Assembly: GCF_016937515.1 (NCBI RefSeq)
Contig: NZ_JAFHKM010000002.1
Location: 3,901,001 to 3,965,000 of the forward strand
Direction of reading: 5' to 3'
Length of the DNA stretch: 64,000 nucleotides
Origin: Cohnella algarum
GTDB lineage: Bacteria > Bacillota > Bacilli > Paenibacillales > Paenibacillaceae
The position numbers and the translations under genes are program-made. Numbering within the stretch: the first letter of the stretch is position 1; each line of letters opens with the position of its first letter. The notes beneath the pieces were generated by a model. It saw nothing but the letters and a program-made list of their open reading frames with translations, was not told where the DNA came from and made no database searches. Below, piece by piece: positions 55,152-64,000 of the stretch.

Positions 55152-56155
55152 TTAGGCCAATTTTTCGATCACGATCGATGCGCTGACTACAGGCGTTCCG
55201 CCTCCGATACTTGCCTGCAGCGTCTGTGCTCCGGTGTTGTCGATCCGATTCAGCGTCAGGACGCCGCCGGCTGTCAACTCAGCGATCACTTGGCCTTGGT
55301 AAGGATTGTTGCCCGCGCCCGAGCCGTAATTGCTGCACAAAACAAGAGACGCGGGAGTCGGACCGGCGGCGTCCGGATCAAAGAACATGCCGAACGCGCT
55401 GTTTCCGGCCGTCGGGAATACCTCCCAGCTAATATGATAGAATCCGGTTTCGTTCACGTTAACCGTGGAAGGGCTGGTAAACGTGAACGCAGTTCCGTTG
55501 ATGAGGGAGTTATTGAACGTCACCGCGCCCCCCTGGCCTCCGGGACGGGTGCGGGCGCGACGGTCTGGTTGACAGTGCTGCATAGAAACGAAAACGAAGA
55601 AATTCCGCCTGCCGGTCCCGCCGGGCCTTGAGGACCTGGAGCACCTTGAGGACCTGGAGCACCTTGAGGACCTGTAGCACCTTGAGGACCTGTAGCACCT
55701 TGAGGACCTGTAGCACCTTGAGGACCTGGCTCGCCTTGAGGACCTGGCTCGCCTTGAGGACCTGGTTCGCCTTGAGGACCTGGCTCGCCTTGAGGACCTG
55801 GTTCGCCTTGAGGACCTGACTCGCCTTGAGGACCTGGCTCGCCTTGAGGACCTGGTTCGCCTTGAGGACCTGACTCGCCTTGAGGACCTGGAGCGCCTTG
55901 AGGACCTTGAGGACCTTGAGGACCTTGAGGACCTTGAGGACCTTGAGGACCTTGGGGACCGACTACTGTCGGCTTCGTAACGTTAACTTCGGGAGGGGGA
56001 CAGTTTACTTTGACGATTTTTTTAAACACTTGCGGTTTTCTTTTTTTATCGACATGCGGTTTATTTTTTTTGATCTCATGCGGCTTTTTGCTTTTAACCG
56101 TCGAACCGACCACTACCGTCTTTTTTTTGCAGTGTTTACGATCTGGACAACTCAA
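55152..56155 (-). CDS. BclA-like collagen-repeat surface protein, frameshifted
   Basis: Likely spore-surface (exosporium) glycoprotein. A Lys-rich N-terminus (residues 1-55) precedes about 35 Gly-X-Y triplets (GPQ, GEP, GES, GAT, GAP) and then a BclA-type C-terminal jelly-roll domain ([22 protein letters not shown]; ending IVIEKLA). The frame breaks near 55532: a run of six G should be seven (EARG joins GAVTFNN). TTG 56155 lies 8 bases from AGGAGG and is preferred to GTG 56164, which abuts it. Repaired length is about 334 residues. Confidence 0.85.
55627..55965 (-). repeat. collagen-coding 9/18-base repeats
   Basis: Tandem units built on CTTGAGGACCTGG (plus-strand view) with a plain CTTGAGGAC run at 55895-55960. 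Length is prone to change by slippage. Confidence 0.9.
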
Positions 56156-56362
56156 GACATACACCTCCTGTAAATTTGTCTACAGCGTATGTCCTTGGCG
56201 ACGGGCTTGAATGGACGAACAACCAGAATATAGTAGACTATGGTCAAATTTGAGAAAAATAGGCAAAAACACAAGGTAGGCTAAAAGACATGAAAGCTTC
56301 TATGAATTGGGCGGTTTATACCGTTTCGAATAGTTGACAGGCAGGGGCGGCATCCGATGGCT

Positions 56363-57778
56363 CTAGGCCGCTTGTTTTTTCGGGCAACGGATCACGAACA
56401 AGGTTTCCTTGCCGGGAACGCTCGATACTTGCACGGTCCCTCCATGCGACTCGACGATCTGTTTGACGATCGATAGCCCCAGACCGAGCCCTTCCCCCTT
56501 TCTTCCGCCGTTTGCGCGATAGAAGCGTTCGAAGATTCGGTTGCCCTCCTCTTCCGGGATTCCTTTTCCTTTATCCTTGATTGCAATGAAAATATCATTC
56601 TCGTCTTCCAGAAGCCGGATCCCCAAATAGCCCCCTTCGTCTCCATAGCGGATGGCATTGTCGATCAAGTTGCGGATTGCCCGTTCGAAAAGCGCGGAAT
56701 CGATGCTCGCCTCGACGTCCCGGTCGGGAATATCCACGTCGATCGTCATCTGTTGGCCGTCGAGGAACAGCATGTACTCGGCCACGATCTTTCTGAGCAG
56801 TTCGGACAGATTATGAGGAGCGAGATGAAACTCAAGCGTGTCCGAATCTTGCCGAGCGATGTCCAGCAGTTGGTCCAGCAAGCTATCCATGTAGCGGGAA
56901 CGCTGCAGGATGATTTTTGCGCTGGCCTGCAGTTCGTCCTCGTTTTTGTATAGACCGTTGCGAATCGTCTCGGCGTAACCGAGCAGCATCGTCAGCGGTG
57001 TTCTCAAATCATGCGAGAGGTTGGGTAGCAGCAGTTTGCGGCGATTTTCGAATTGCTGGATTTCGCTCGCCTGACTGCGAATCCGCTGAGCCATCGAATT
57101 GTAATGTCTCGTCAGTTGTCCGATCTCGTCCTTCGACGCATCCTCCAGACGGATCGCGTCGCTGCGAAGGTTGACTTTGTTCATTGCATCGTTTAATTTG
57201 CGAATGCGTCCGTTCATCGACGAAAAAAACCAGATGGACAGCAAATAGGGCACCAGTAAGGAGATCAGCAAGGGCAAAGCATAGGTAAACAGGACTTCGA
57301 ACGTGCGCACGTAGAAGTAAAATTGCCCCGACTTCATCGCTTCGCTCGGCAGGCTAATGAATAAATAATAGGACGCATTTCCCCGATCGACAGGATAAGC
57401 GAATGAAATTGTTTCGCCGTCCGTCCACAAGTTTCTCGGCATATTGAGAAAGCGATCCGTTATCTGTTTAAAGTCATAGGATCTGCTCGTTCCGGACGTA
57501 TCGTAAAGCACGGAGCCGTTTGAATCCACCCATTCGAACCGAAGGGACGGCTGCTCGAGATGAATCCGATCCAGTATCGGCTTAACGTCGGCCCCGCCGG
57601 GCTCGGGTTCCAGTCGTTCAATCGCATCGAGAGTTTGTTGCGAGATGGCGTTCAGCTTATTCAAATCGTAGCCTTTGTTCCAGACGGAGCTCGAGATGAA
57701 AGACAGAACGATAAAAAGCGTCAGGCTTCCGACGGCGCTGATCGACATGATCAGCCATAGCTTCGTCTGATTTCTCAT
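56363..57778 (-). CDS. sensor histidine kinase (HAMP, HisKA, HATPase)
   Basis: 471 residues from ATG 57778, which overlaps the regulator stop as ATGA. Two membrane helices (about 10-30 and 170-192) flank an extracellular sensor of about 140 residues; HAMP; phospho-acceptor His in LSHDLRTPLT; N box NLIDNAIRYGD; G boxes DKGKGIPEEEGNRIF and GLGLGLSIVKQIVESHGG. Signal unknown. Confidence 0.93.
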   Translation of the reverse strand: MRNQTKLWLIMSISAVGSLTLFIVLSFISSSVWNKGYDLNKLNAISQQTLDAIERLEPEPGGADVKPILDRIHLEQPSLRFEWVDSNGSVLYDTSGTSRSYDFKQITDRFLNMPRNLWTDGETISFAYPVDRGNASYYLFISLPSEAMKSGQFYFYVRTFEVLFTYALPLLISLLVPYLLSIWFFSSMNGRIRKLNDAMNKVNLRSDAIRLEDASKDEIGQLTRHYNSMAQRIRSQASEIQQFENRRKLLLPNLSHDLRTPLTMLLGYAETIRNGLYKNEDELQASAKIILQRSRYMDSLLDQLLDIARQDSDTLEFHLAPHNLSELLRKIVAEYMLFLDGQQMTIDVDIPDRDVEASIDSALFERAIRNLIDNAIRYGDEGGYLGIRLLEDENDIFIAIKDKGKGIPEEEGNRIFERFYRANGGRKGEGLGLGLSIVKQIVESHGGTVQVSSVPGKETLFVIRCPKKQAA

Positions 57779-58464
57779 CTTCCGTCTCCCGAGAATCGAT
57801 AGCCGACGCCCCGAACGGTATGAAGGTGATGCCTGGACCCGTCGGCGCTTTCCAGCATGGCTCGCAGCCGACTGATAAAAACGCTCAAATTGTTGTCGTC
57901 GTAATTTTCGTGCTGCCAAATTTGCCGGTAAATCTCCCGCTTGGTCAGCACGCGGTCGGAATTGCGCATGAACAGCTGCAGCAGCTCGCATTCGACAGGG
58001 GTGAGGTCGTGCCGGATTCCGTCATTGTGCAAAACGAAATTGTCCACGTCGAGAACGAGCTTGTTCAAACGGATAACTCCGGACGGAAGCGGCGACTGGG
58101 GGCGGTGTCTCCGCAATTGGGCTTGAACCCGGGCGAGCAGTTCCATCGGGCTGAACGGTTTCGTAACGTAATCGTCCGCGCCCAAGCCAAGCGCTGCAAT
58201 CTTGTCCTCGACCTCCCTTCTTGCGCTGAGTGCGATAACAAGAGTCTCGGGATGATTTTCGCGCAATTGTTGAAGCACCTCGAAGCCGTTGCCGTCATCC
58301 ATCATGATGTCCAGGATCATGATTTCGAAGCGTTCCTCCCGCATTCGCTCCATCGCCTGCCGTCCGGATTCGGCTTCGACGGTTTGGAAGCCTTCCCGTT
58401 CCATATGTATCCGGATCAGTCCGCGGATCTCGGGTTCATCATCGACGATAAGCATTCGGTACAT
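57775..58464 (-). CDS. OmpR-family response regulator
   Basis: 229 residues from ATG 58464 (GGAGG 11 bases upstream). Receiver with DDEPEI, phospho-Asp in IMILDIMMDDGNG, Thr/Lys in LSARRE and VTKPFSP; winged-helix C-terminus with TPVECELLQLFM and HHLHTVRGVGYRF. Co-transcribed with the kinase; three TTAAGA repeats lie upstream. Confidence 0.94.
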   Translation of the reverse strand: MYRMLIVDDEPEIRGLIRIHMEREGFQTVEAESGRQAMERMREERFEIMILDIMMDDGNGFEVLQQLRENHPETLVIALSARREVEDKIAALGLGADDYVTKPFSPMELLARVQAQLRRHRPQSPLPSGVIRLNKLVLDVDNFVLHNDGIRHDLTPVECELLQLFMRNSDRVLTKREIYRQIWQHENYDDNNLSVFISRLRAMLESADGSRHHLHTVRGVGYRFSGDGR

Positions 58465-58494
58465 GGCCGTTTGTTCCTCCAAAGGTAGCAGCGA

Positions 58495-58558
58495 TTAAGA
58501 TCATCATACATGAAGTGACGAAGAGCTTGCTATCCCGATCATTAAGATTCCGTTAAGA
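58495..58558. promoter_or_regulatory. TTAAGA repeats between divergent genes
   Basis: TTAAGA at 58495, 58542 and 58553; the last two are 11 bases (one helix turn) apart, as in OmpR-family regulator sites. May be an autoregulatory site for the two-component operon and/or control the glycosyltransferase operon. Inference. Confidence 0.35.
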
Positions 58559-58689
58559 AAAGTGAAGCCGTCGGTCGCTAAAATGGGTTATAGGTCAGGG
58601 CTTGCTCGAAACCTTATGACGGATTCCCCGAATCAAGTCCATGCATCGAACCCATGGGACGAAACGACGAAGTTGCGGGAGTGGCGGCG

Positions 58690-60462
58690 ATGAGCGTTAC
58701 GATTATTCTCTACGCGGAACAAGCAACGCGGCTTGATTTTTGTATCGAGAGCATTCAAAGGCATACCGGGCCTCCGTACGAGTTGATTGTCATCGACGAG
58801 TTGGATGATCCCGCCGAGGCCGAGCGTTATGCGGAAAACCCCGGAGTTCGTCTAATGGGTTGGCCAGGGAAGCTTAGCGCTGCGGAGGGGTTCGGGATTG
58901 CGGCTTCCGTTGCCGAATTCGATACGCTAGTGTTCATGCATGATCATATTGCGGTAACCGGCGGGTGGCTTTCGGATCTGATCGAATGCTTGAACGCTGA
59001 CAGAACGCTGGCATTAATCGCCCCCGTGATGAATGACGGAAAAGGAGAACAACTGCTGGATTGCGAGTATTCGGGAATCGATTCGCTGTTTGCCCTCGCA
59101 AGGGGGAGGCGCGCCGTTCGGTCGCGAGGAATTCGAAAAGTCGGCGAGCTGGCGGGGGCGCTTTTTATGACGCGAAGAGAAGTTCTGGAGGAGATAGGCG
59201 GATTCGATTTTGAACGCGGCGGGATCGAAATCTCGCGTTTGTGCGAAAGGGCGCGCGATGCGGGGTACGGAATAGCGGTTGCGAAGGATTGCGTCGTCGT
59301 TAATCTGCTGCCTTTCGAAAGCGGGAAGGGGCCGGTTCCGGAAGCTTCTTCGGAAAAGCCTGACCGTTTGCCGACCGTGACTTTATGCATGATCGTCAAA
59401 AACGAAGAGCGGACGCTCGCGCGCTGTCTTTCCAGCGTCAGCGATGTCGTCGACGAGATCGTCATCGTCGATACCGGTTCGACGGACCGGACCAAGGACA
59501 TTGCCCGCGAGTTCACGGACCGGATTTACGATTTCGAGTGGACGAACGATTTCGCCGCAGCCCGCAACCATGCGTTCAGTTTGGCGACTACGGACTACAT
59601 CATGTGGTTGGATGCCGACGACGTGCTGCTCGCCGAAGATGCCGCCCGATTGAAAGCAACATTAAACGACCTGTCGGCGGGCATCGACGCGATATCCATG
59701 CCTTATCATCTGGCTTTCGACGAGGATGGGCGCTTGCTGAGCAGCCTGCGGCGGAATCGGATCGTCAAAAGGGAACGCGGGTTTCGTTGGATCGGCCAAG
59801 TTCACGAGTACTTGGAGGTTCGCGGCGAAATTCTCGAAGCGGAGGCTGCCGTCACCCATAGGCGCGTGCACACCGATACGAATCGCAATCTCTTGATCTA
59901 TGAAGAGCGAGAACGGGCGGGCGAACGATTTTCGTCGCGAGATCTTTTCTATTACGGAAACGAGCTTAGCGATCACAAGCTTTGGGACCGGGCGATCGAG
60001 CAATACGAACGTTTTCTGACTCGGGACGACGGCTGGCGGGAAGACCAAATTGCCGCATGCGGCCGGTCCGCGGATGCGTATCATGCGTTGGGGAAACTCA
60101 AGGATGCGAGAAGGAAAGCGCTCCAGGCTTTCCAATATGATTCTCCCAAACCCGAGATCAGCTGCAGGTTGGGCTTTTATCATATGGAAGAAGGCGATTA
60201 CGCGGGAGCGATCCCCTGGTATGAACAAGCGCTCCGCATCCCGTCCTTCGTGAAGACGAACGCGATGGTGCAGCATGGCTCTCGAACCTGGGTGCCGCAT
60301 TTGCAGCTTTGCGTTTGTTATGACCGCCTGCAAATGTACGATTTGGCTCGCAAGCATAACGAGGAAGCTGCCAAATATGTTCCGAACCACCCGAGCGTTT
60401 TGCAGAATAGAGCTTATTTCAATCGTTTAGTCGAGGGAAGATTACAGGAAGCGAGGATTTGA
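58690..60462 (+). CDS. two-domain family 2 glycosyltransferase with TPR tail
   Basis: 590 residues from ATG 58690 (GGGAG upstream; in-frame ATG 58654 also possible). The N-terminal domain (1-200) is a divergent GT-A fold (LVFMHDHIAV). The second domain (from about 230) is typical: LCMIVKNEERTLARCLSSV, VDTGSTDRTKDIA, WTNDFAAARNHAF, WLDADDVLL. The C-terminus has TPR-like helices. Four bases before the SLH-collagen gene, so it may glycosylate that protein, as glycosyltransferases do for BclA. Confidence 0.88.
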   Translation: MSVTIILYAEQATRLDFCIESIQRHTGPPYELIVIDELDDPAEAERYAENPGVRLMGWPGKLSAAEGFGIAASVAEFDTLVFMHDHIAVTGGWLSDLIECLNADRTLALIAPVMNDGKGEQLLDCEYSGIDSLFALARGRRAVRSRGIRKVGELAGALFMTRREVLEEIGGFDFERGGIEISRLCERARDAGYGIAVAKDCVVVNLLPFESGKGPVPEASSEKPDRLPTVTLCMIVKNEERTLARCLSSVSDVVDEIVIVDTGSTDRTKDIAREFTDRIYDFEWTNDFAAARNHAFSLATTDYIMWLDADDVLLAEDAARLKATLNDLSAGIDAISMPYHLAFDEDGRLLSSLRRNRIVKRERGFRWIGQVHEYLEVRGEILEAEAAVTHRRVHTDTNRNLLIYEERERAGERFSSRDLFYYGNELSDHKLWDRAIEQYERFLTRDDGWREDQIAACGRSADAYHALGKLKDARRKALQAFQYDSPKPEISCRLGFYHMEEGDYAGAIPWYEQALRIPSFVKTNAMVQHGSRTWVPHLQLCVCYDRLQMYDLARKHNEEAAKYVPNHPSVLQNRAYFNRLVEGRLQEARI

Positions 60463-60465
60463 CCC

Positions 60466-61881
60466 ATGAATGATCGGTACTTGAAAAAAGAACTCAGAAA
60501 ATCTCGCAAGTCGGCCCGCCGGGATCATCGATCTTCCCGCGTATCCAAGCATTTCATGACGATCGGGGCCATCAGCTCCGTGGCCGGGCTGGTCCCGCCA
60601 TGGGCGTTTTCCAACGCGCAAGCGGCGGCGGCCGGCCCTGTCGGATTCAAGGATGTTCCGCAGAGCTTCTGGGCCTATCCGGACGTGATGAAGCTGGCTG
60701 CCATGGGAGTCGTCGGCGGCAATCAAGCAGGCGCGTTCAATCCGAACGGAACGACGACGCGTCAGGAAGCCATCGTCATGATTCTTCGGCTTCTTGGCGT
60801 GGAATCCCCGGAGAATAATCTTACGCAGACCGCGCTTTCTTCGGATCCGTGGGCTCGGGGCTGGATCGCCTTGGCTATCGAGCGCGGCCTAATTTTAACT
60901 GGCGAAGAGAATACCTCCTCGCCGAACTGGGGGAAGACGGAGGCTACCCGCGAGTGGATGATAAAAGCGATTATTCGGGCACTCGGCCAAGAGGACGAGG
61001 CAGGCCGATTAGCGGATCGCGCTTCTTCGTTTGCGGACGATTCGAAAATATCGGCTTCGGCTCGAGGCTACGTGAACGCAGCCATTAAACTGGGCCTGAT
61101 TTCCGGTTTTGAAAGCAAAACCTTTCGTCCCGAATCCGTCCTCACGCGTTCGGAGGCGGCTGCCTTCGTATCGCGGGCCGAGCTGTATTTGGAGGGGACG
61201 GATCGGGTCGTCCGCGGGATGCTGGTTCGTTTATCGGCGAATGACGTGACGATCTTGTCCGACAGCGGCGAATCTCTGCGGTTCGATATAGGGGCCGGAG
61301 CCGTCGTTCATGGGAGGAATCTTCAGCCGGGCCAAATGATTGCTGTCGTACATCAAGAAGATACGGCGTTCTACATCGAACCCAGCGCGAGCTTGTCGTT
61401 TATCGCGCAGCAAAATAAAAATGCTCAGGAGAATTGGCTAAAGTCTATTTTCGAGGGAATCGTTGCATTTGACGCCGCTCAATCCGAGTCCTATGCCCAG
61501 TATCAAATGGTTACGTACGATGGAAGCACGTACATCGTGCTGAATGCATCGCCCAAAGGCCTGCCGAACGACTCGGCCGATTACCTGCTTATTGCCGCTG
61601 CCGGAGCGGATGGATCGCCGGGCTCTTCGGGAGCGGCCGGAGCTGCCGGCGCAACCGGAGCGGCCGGCGCAACCGGAGCGACGGGCGCTATCGGGGCGAC
61701 GGGAGCAACGGGAGCAACCGGGGCGACGGGCGCTATCGGGGCGACGGGAGCAACGGGAGCAACCGGGGCGACGGGCGCAGCCGGAGCGGACGGGGCAACG
61801 GGAGCAACGGGAGCAACCGGGGCGACAGGTCCTGAAGGTCCAATGGGACCTCCGGGGCCTCCTGGAGCAATCATTCCTTAA
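60466..61881 (+). CDS. SLH-domain protein with collagen-like GAT tail
   Basis: 471 residues. A basic N-terminus and a signal-like stretch ([21 protein letters not shown]) are followed by S-layer homology repeats ([18 protein letters not shown]; a second pair ending [19 protein letters not shown]), which would bind cell-wall polymer. A middle domain (about 240-385) of unknown fold follows, then about 28 Gly-X-Y triplets, mostly GAT/GAI/GAA, ending [11 protein letters not shown]. No globular C-terminal domain. Co-transcribed with the glycosyltransferase. Confidence 0.87.
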   Translation: MNDRYLKKELRKSRKSARRDHRSSRVSKHFMTIGAISSVAGLVPPWAFSNAQAAAAGPVGFKDVPQSFWAYPDVMKLAAMGVVGGNQAGAFNPNGTTTRQEAIVMILRLLGVESPENNLTQTALSSDPWARGWIALAIERGLILTGEENTSSPNWGKTEATREWMIKAIIRALGQEDEAGRLADRASSFADDSKISASARGYVNAAIKLGLISGFESKTFRPESVLTRSEAAAFVSRAELYLEGTDRVVRGMLVRLSANDVTILSDSGESLRFDIGAGAVVHGRNLQPGQMIAVVHQEDTAFYIEPSASLSFIAQQNKNAQENWLKSIFEGIVAFDAAQSESYAQYQMVTYDGSTYIVLNASPKGLPNDSADYLLIAAAGADGSPGSSGAAGAAGATGAAGATGATGAIGATGATGATGATGAIGATGATGATGATGAAGADGATGATGATGATGPEGPMGPPGPPGAIIP

Positions 61882-61913
61882 GGCAGGTCAGTCAACTGAA
61901 TGCAAAGGCGGCG

Positions 61914-61945
61914 GTCGGTGTTGCCGGCCATGCCGCCTTTTTTTT
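61914..61945 (+). terminator. terminator after the SLH-collagen gene
   Basis: AAAGGCGGC (61914-61922) pairs with GCCGCCTTT (61932-61940), then more T. Confidence 0.85.
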
Positions 61946-61951
61946 CGATGT

Positions 61952-62935
61952 TTAGTTGTCGTAAGGATCGATCGTTTGAATGGTGCCGTCTTCGTTGTAG
62001 TTGAGCTCCGTATATTTCACGCAGCGTTTGTTGTCGGCGCCGCCGGACAGCGAACTGTCGTGATAAAACAAATACCATTTATCCTTGAACCGGACGATGG
62101 AGTGATGGGTGGTCCATCCGACGACGGGCGTCAAAATCGTTCCCTGGAAAACGAATGGCCCCGTCGGATTTTCGCCGACGGCGTAAACGATTTTATGGGT
62201 CGTGCCGGTCGAATAGGACAGGTAATAGAGTCCTTTATGCTTATGCACCCACGGCCCTTCGAAATACCGGCGGTCTTCGTCGCCGGCCGCAATCGGATGG
62301 CCTTCCCGATCGACGATGGATATTTCCCGGGGAGATTCCTTGAATGTCAGCATATCCTCGTTCAATTCGGCTACCCGGGGGCCGAGCGCGGGCTCCGATC
62401 CGGAAGGTTCCTTCCCTTCCGGATCGAACCGGCCGGTTTGCCATTTCTCCAGCTGTCCGCCCCACAGTCCTCCGAAATAGACATAGGCCTTTTCGTCGTC
62501 GTCGACGAGAACGGCGGGATCGATGCTGAAGCTTCCCGGAATATAGTTCGGTTCGGGCTTGAACGGGCCGGACGGAGAAGAGCTCGTCGCGACGCCGATC
62601 CGGAAAATATCGTCTTTATCCCGCGCGGGGAAAAACAAGTAGTAAGTACCGTTTTTGTAAGCGGCGTCCGGCGCCCACAGCTGCTGCTTGGCCCAAGGGA
62701 TATCTCGCAAATGAAGCGCTTCCCCGTGATCGATGCAAGGGGAGCCTTCGTCCTCCATCGATAAAACGTGATAATCCTCCATGTCGTACTGGTCGCCGTT
62801 GTCGTTCGAAACTTTTTCGTGATCGAGGTCGTGGGATGGATAAATGTAAAGCTTTCCTTCGAATACGTGAGCGGAAGGGTCCGCCGTATAAATATGGGTG
62901 ACCAGCGGTTCGTTGCGTTTGGTCGAATCGGCCAT
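61952..62935 (-). CDS. GH43 glycoside hydrolase
   Basis: 327 residues, no signal peptide: an intracellular arabinofuranosidase/xylosidase-type enzyme. Likely base Asp in YTADPSAHVF, second Asp in FSIDPAVLVDDDE, acid Glu in YFEGPWVHKHKGLYY. SD GGGGAGGA precedes ATG 62935. Monocistronic; second GH43 of the window, with a different subfamily look from the one at 50091-51637. Confidence 0.92.
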   Translation of the reverse strand: MADSTKRNEPLVTHIYTADPSAHVFEGKLYIYPSHDLDHEKVSNDNGDQYDMEDYHVLSMEDEGSPCIDHGEALHLRDIPWAKQQLWAPDAAYKNGTYYLFFPARDKDDIFRIGVATSSSPSGPFKPEPNYIPGSFSIDPAVLVDDDEKAYVYFGGLWGGQLEKWQTGRFDPEGKEPSGSEPALGPRVAELNEDMLTFKESPREISIVDREGHPIAAGDEDRRYFEGPWVHKHKGLYYLSYSTGTTHKIVYAVGENPTGPFVFQGTILTPVVGWTTHHSIVRFKDKWYLFYHDSSLSGGADNKRCVKYTELNYNEDGTIQTIDPYDN

Positions 62936-63143
62936 CTCAAATCCTCCCCGGTTAACTCCTTTATTCAGATCCTCTACCTATTTTAACAAAGAACAGACGA
63001 GTGAAAACCGTTGCTTCTTTCAAATTTCACCGAATTTATTCACAGGATTCTTTTTTTTCGCGTCCGATTTTTTCAATGCAAAAAAGAAAGAGTATGCGAT
63101 GATATAAAGCGGGTATCAATTTACGGATATGGGAGTGACTCTT

Positions 63144-63440
63144 ATGGCGAAGCTTCTCGAGCCGTCGCGTTTCGAGGCGGCCCGGCAGTTCATGAAGCGG
63201 CGGGCAAGGCCGCTTGAACGGGCCGTTTATGAGCATGAATTCGAATCGGGCTCCGAAAGCGAGGTGCTCAAGGAACTCGCCGAATTTCAAAACCCGGACG
63301 GCGGGTTCGGCTGCGGGCTGGAGCCGGATCTGCGGTGCAAGGAATCGTCCGCCCTGGCCACGACGCGCGCGCTGGACATCCTCGAAGGGATGCCTCCTTC
63401 GGACGAAAAGCTTGCGACGGCCCGCAAGGCGCTCGCTACT
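63144..63440 (+). pseudogene. N-terminal fragment of a prenyltransferase/squalene-cyclase-like protein
   Basis: About 99 codons from ATG 63144 (SD GGGAGTG): LKELAEFQNPDGGFGCGLEPD and TTRALDILEG fit the QW-like helices of this repeat family. The homologous part stops near 63440 and the frame runs into unrelated sequence. Confidence 0.6.
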
Positions 63441-63454
63441 CAGTCGTTTCGGAC

Positions 63455-63757
63455 TCCGATCTCCCGGCGGGTCCGCTCGTCCTCGGGTTCCGGTTCGTCA
63501 AGACGGGAGAGCGCGAAGGCGTCGGCAGTCTTTACGCGGGAGGCCGAAAAATCGGCGAGGGCGTGATCGGGCATACGGGCCTGCTGGGCTACACGCAGGA
63601 CTCCTTCTTCGTCGGGGAGAACGGGCCGACGCCGGTCAGCGAGAGCTACGCGGCCCCGTTCCGCTTCGGCGGCACGCTCAAGTCGGTTACCTACACGCTT
63701 GGGGGCTTCGCGCCGGACATCGAGTCCCGGCTGGCTCTGGAGCTGGCGACGGAATAA
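63455..63757 (+). pseudogene. C-terminal fragment of an arylsulfatase
   Basis: In a different frame from the preceding fragment: LPAGPLVLGFRFVKTGE, DSFFVGENGPTPVSESY and FRFGGTLKSVTYTLGG match the C-terminal domain of arylsulfatases. No sulfatase catalytic domain (C/S-x-P-x-R) is present. A deletion apparently joined the two gene remnants. Confidence 0.6.
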
Positions 63758-63777
63758 ACGAAATCGTACGTCTGCTT

Positions 63778-63954
63778 TTAGATGTAGAAGCCGGTAGGCA
63801 GGTTCTCCTTGGTCGGAGCCATGGCGTTGCCCGCTGCGAGCACGTTCGGATGGATGCATCCGCGAAGCTGCTCGGCGAACTTCTCTGCAGAATTTTGCCC
63901 CCGGACGGAACGGAAACAGGCAGTCCTTCGACGATGAAGGAACTGCCTGTTCGT
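63778..63954 (-). pseudogene. C-terminal fragment of an unidentified protein
   Basis: On the minus strand a frame ends AAGNAMAPTKENLPTGFYI then TAA at 63780; upstream it reads AEKFAEQLRGCIHPNVL. It is cut off by a stop at about 63955. It looks like a conserved protein end, but I cannot name it. Confidence 0.35.
63915..63951. terminator. long hairpin in the decayed region
   Basis: AACAGGCAGTCCTTC and GAAGGAACTGCCTGTT pair with one bulge around a 6-base loop; T-rich sequence follows. May be the terminator of a gene right of the window or a relic. Confidence 0.45.
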
Positions 63955-64000
63955 TTATCCTGCGATCAGCTGCAAGCGCAGTTGAGGACCGGCTTGCGGG

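Noticed and set aside
55627..55965. Regular repeats that could suggest a CRISPR array
   Set aside because: Units are 9/18 bases with no unique spacers and code for Gly-X-Y triplets. No CRISPR array seen elsewhere.

Overview
The window looks like a chromosome segment of a GC-rich, spore-forming Gram-positive bacterium of the Paenibacillaceae (Paenibacillus/Cohnella-like). The evidence is an alpha/beta-type SASP gene, the sporulation gene ytaF, a BclA-like collagen spore-surface protein, the conserved block polA-mutM-ytaF-coaE-nrdR, YesMN-type two-component sensors beside sugar ABC importers, GH43 glycosidases and strong Shine-Dalgarno (SD) sites. This family assignment is inferred from gene content, not from a search.

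Left core (1-15.5 kb): a complete phosphate operon, pstS-pstC-pstA-pstB-pstB2-phoU, sits behind a Pho-box-like direct repeat and ends at a strong terminator. Next come two coupled cyclic-di-GMP genes, a degenerate EAL-CBS-GGDEF protein (frameshifted here) and an EAL phosphodiesterase. Their upstream Pho-box-like element has the same geometry as the one at pst. Then follow polA, mutM (frameshifted), ytaF, coaE, a lytic transglycosylase, a SASP gene (opposite strand) and nrdR.

Accessory island (about 15.63-43.14 kb): a lower-GC island lies at tRNA-Ala(GGC). The 5' half of one tRNA-Ala stays at the left edge. A tRNA 3' half with the matching anticodon stem lies 27.5 kb away at the right edge. 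From left to right the island holds a possible toxin-antitoxin pair; a tyrosine integrase, a DUF6075-like gene and an excisionase, broken by two related DDE/AAA+ transposons whose ends and 6-bp target duplications can be read exactly; an S-layer/beta-propeller gene broken by an IS21 element; a three-gene module of unknown function (membrane/nuclease-like, coiled membrane, zinc ribbon-ankyrin); a four-gene Type III restriction-modification cluster (helicase, DUF4391, Mod, Res); and a nucleotidyltransferase plus partner pair behind a consensus promoter.

Right core (43.2-64 kb): a YflT-like stress protein; a YesM/YesN two-component pair divergent from an ABC sugar importer and GH43 enzyme, which fits plant-polysaccharide use; topoisomerase III; a heptad-repeat protein; a truncated AhpD-like gene; a BclA-like collagen protein; an OmpR-type two-component pair; a glycosyltransferase next to an SLH/collagen-repeat surface protein; a second GH43; and a decayed 3' end with fragments of at least three genes.

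Several otherwise intact core genes (mutM, the GH43 gene, the BclA-like gene) are each broken by one missing G in a G-run, so these frameshifts may be sequencing errors and not real mutations.
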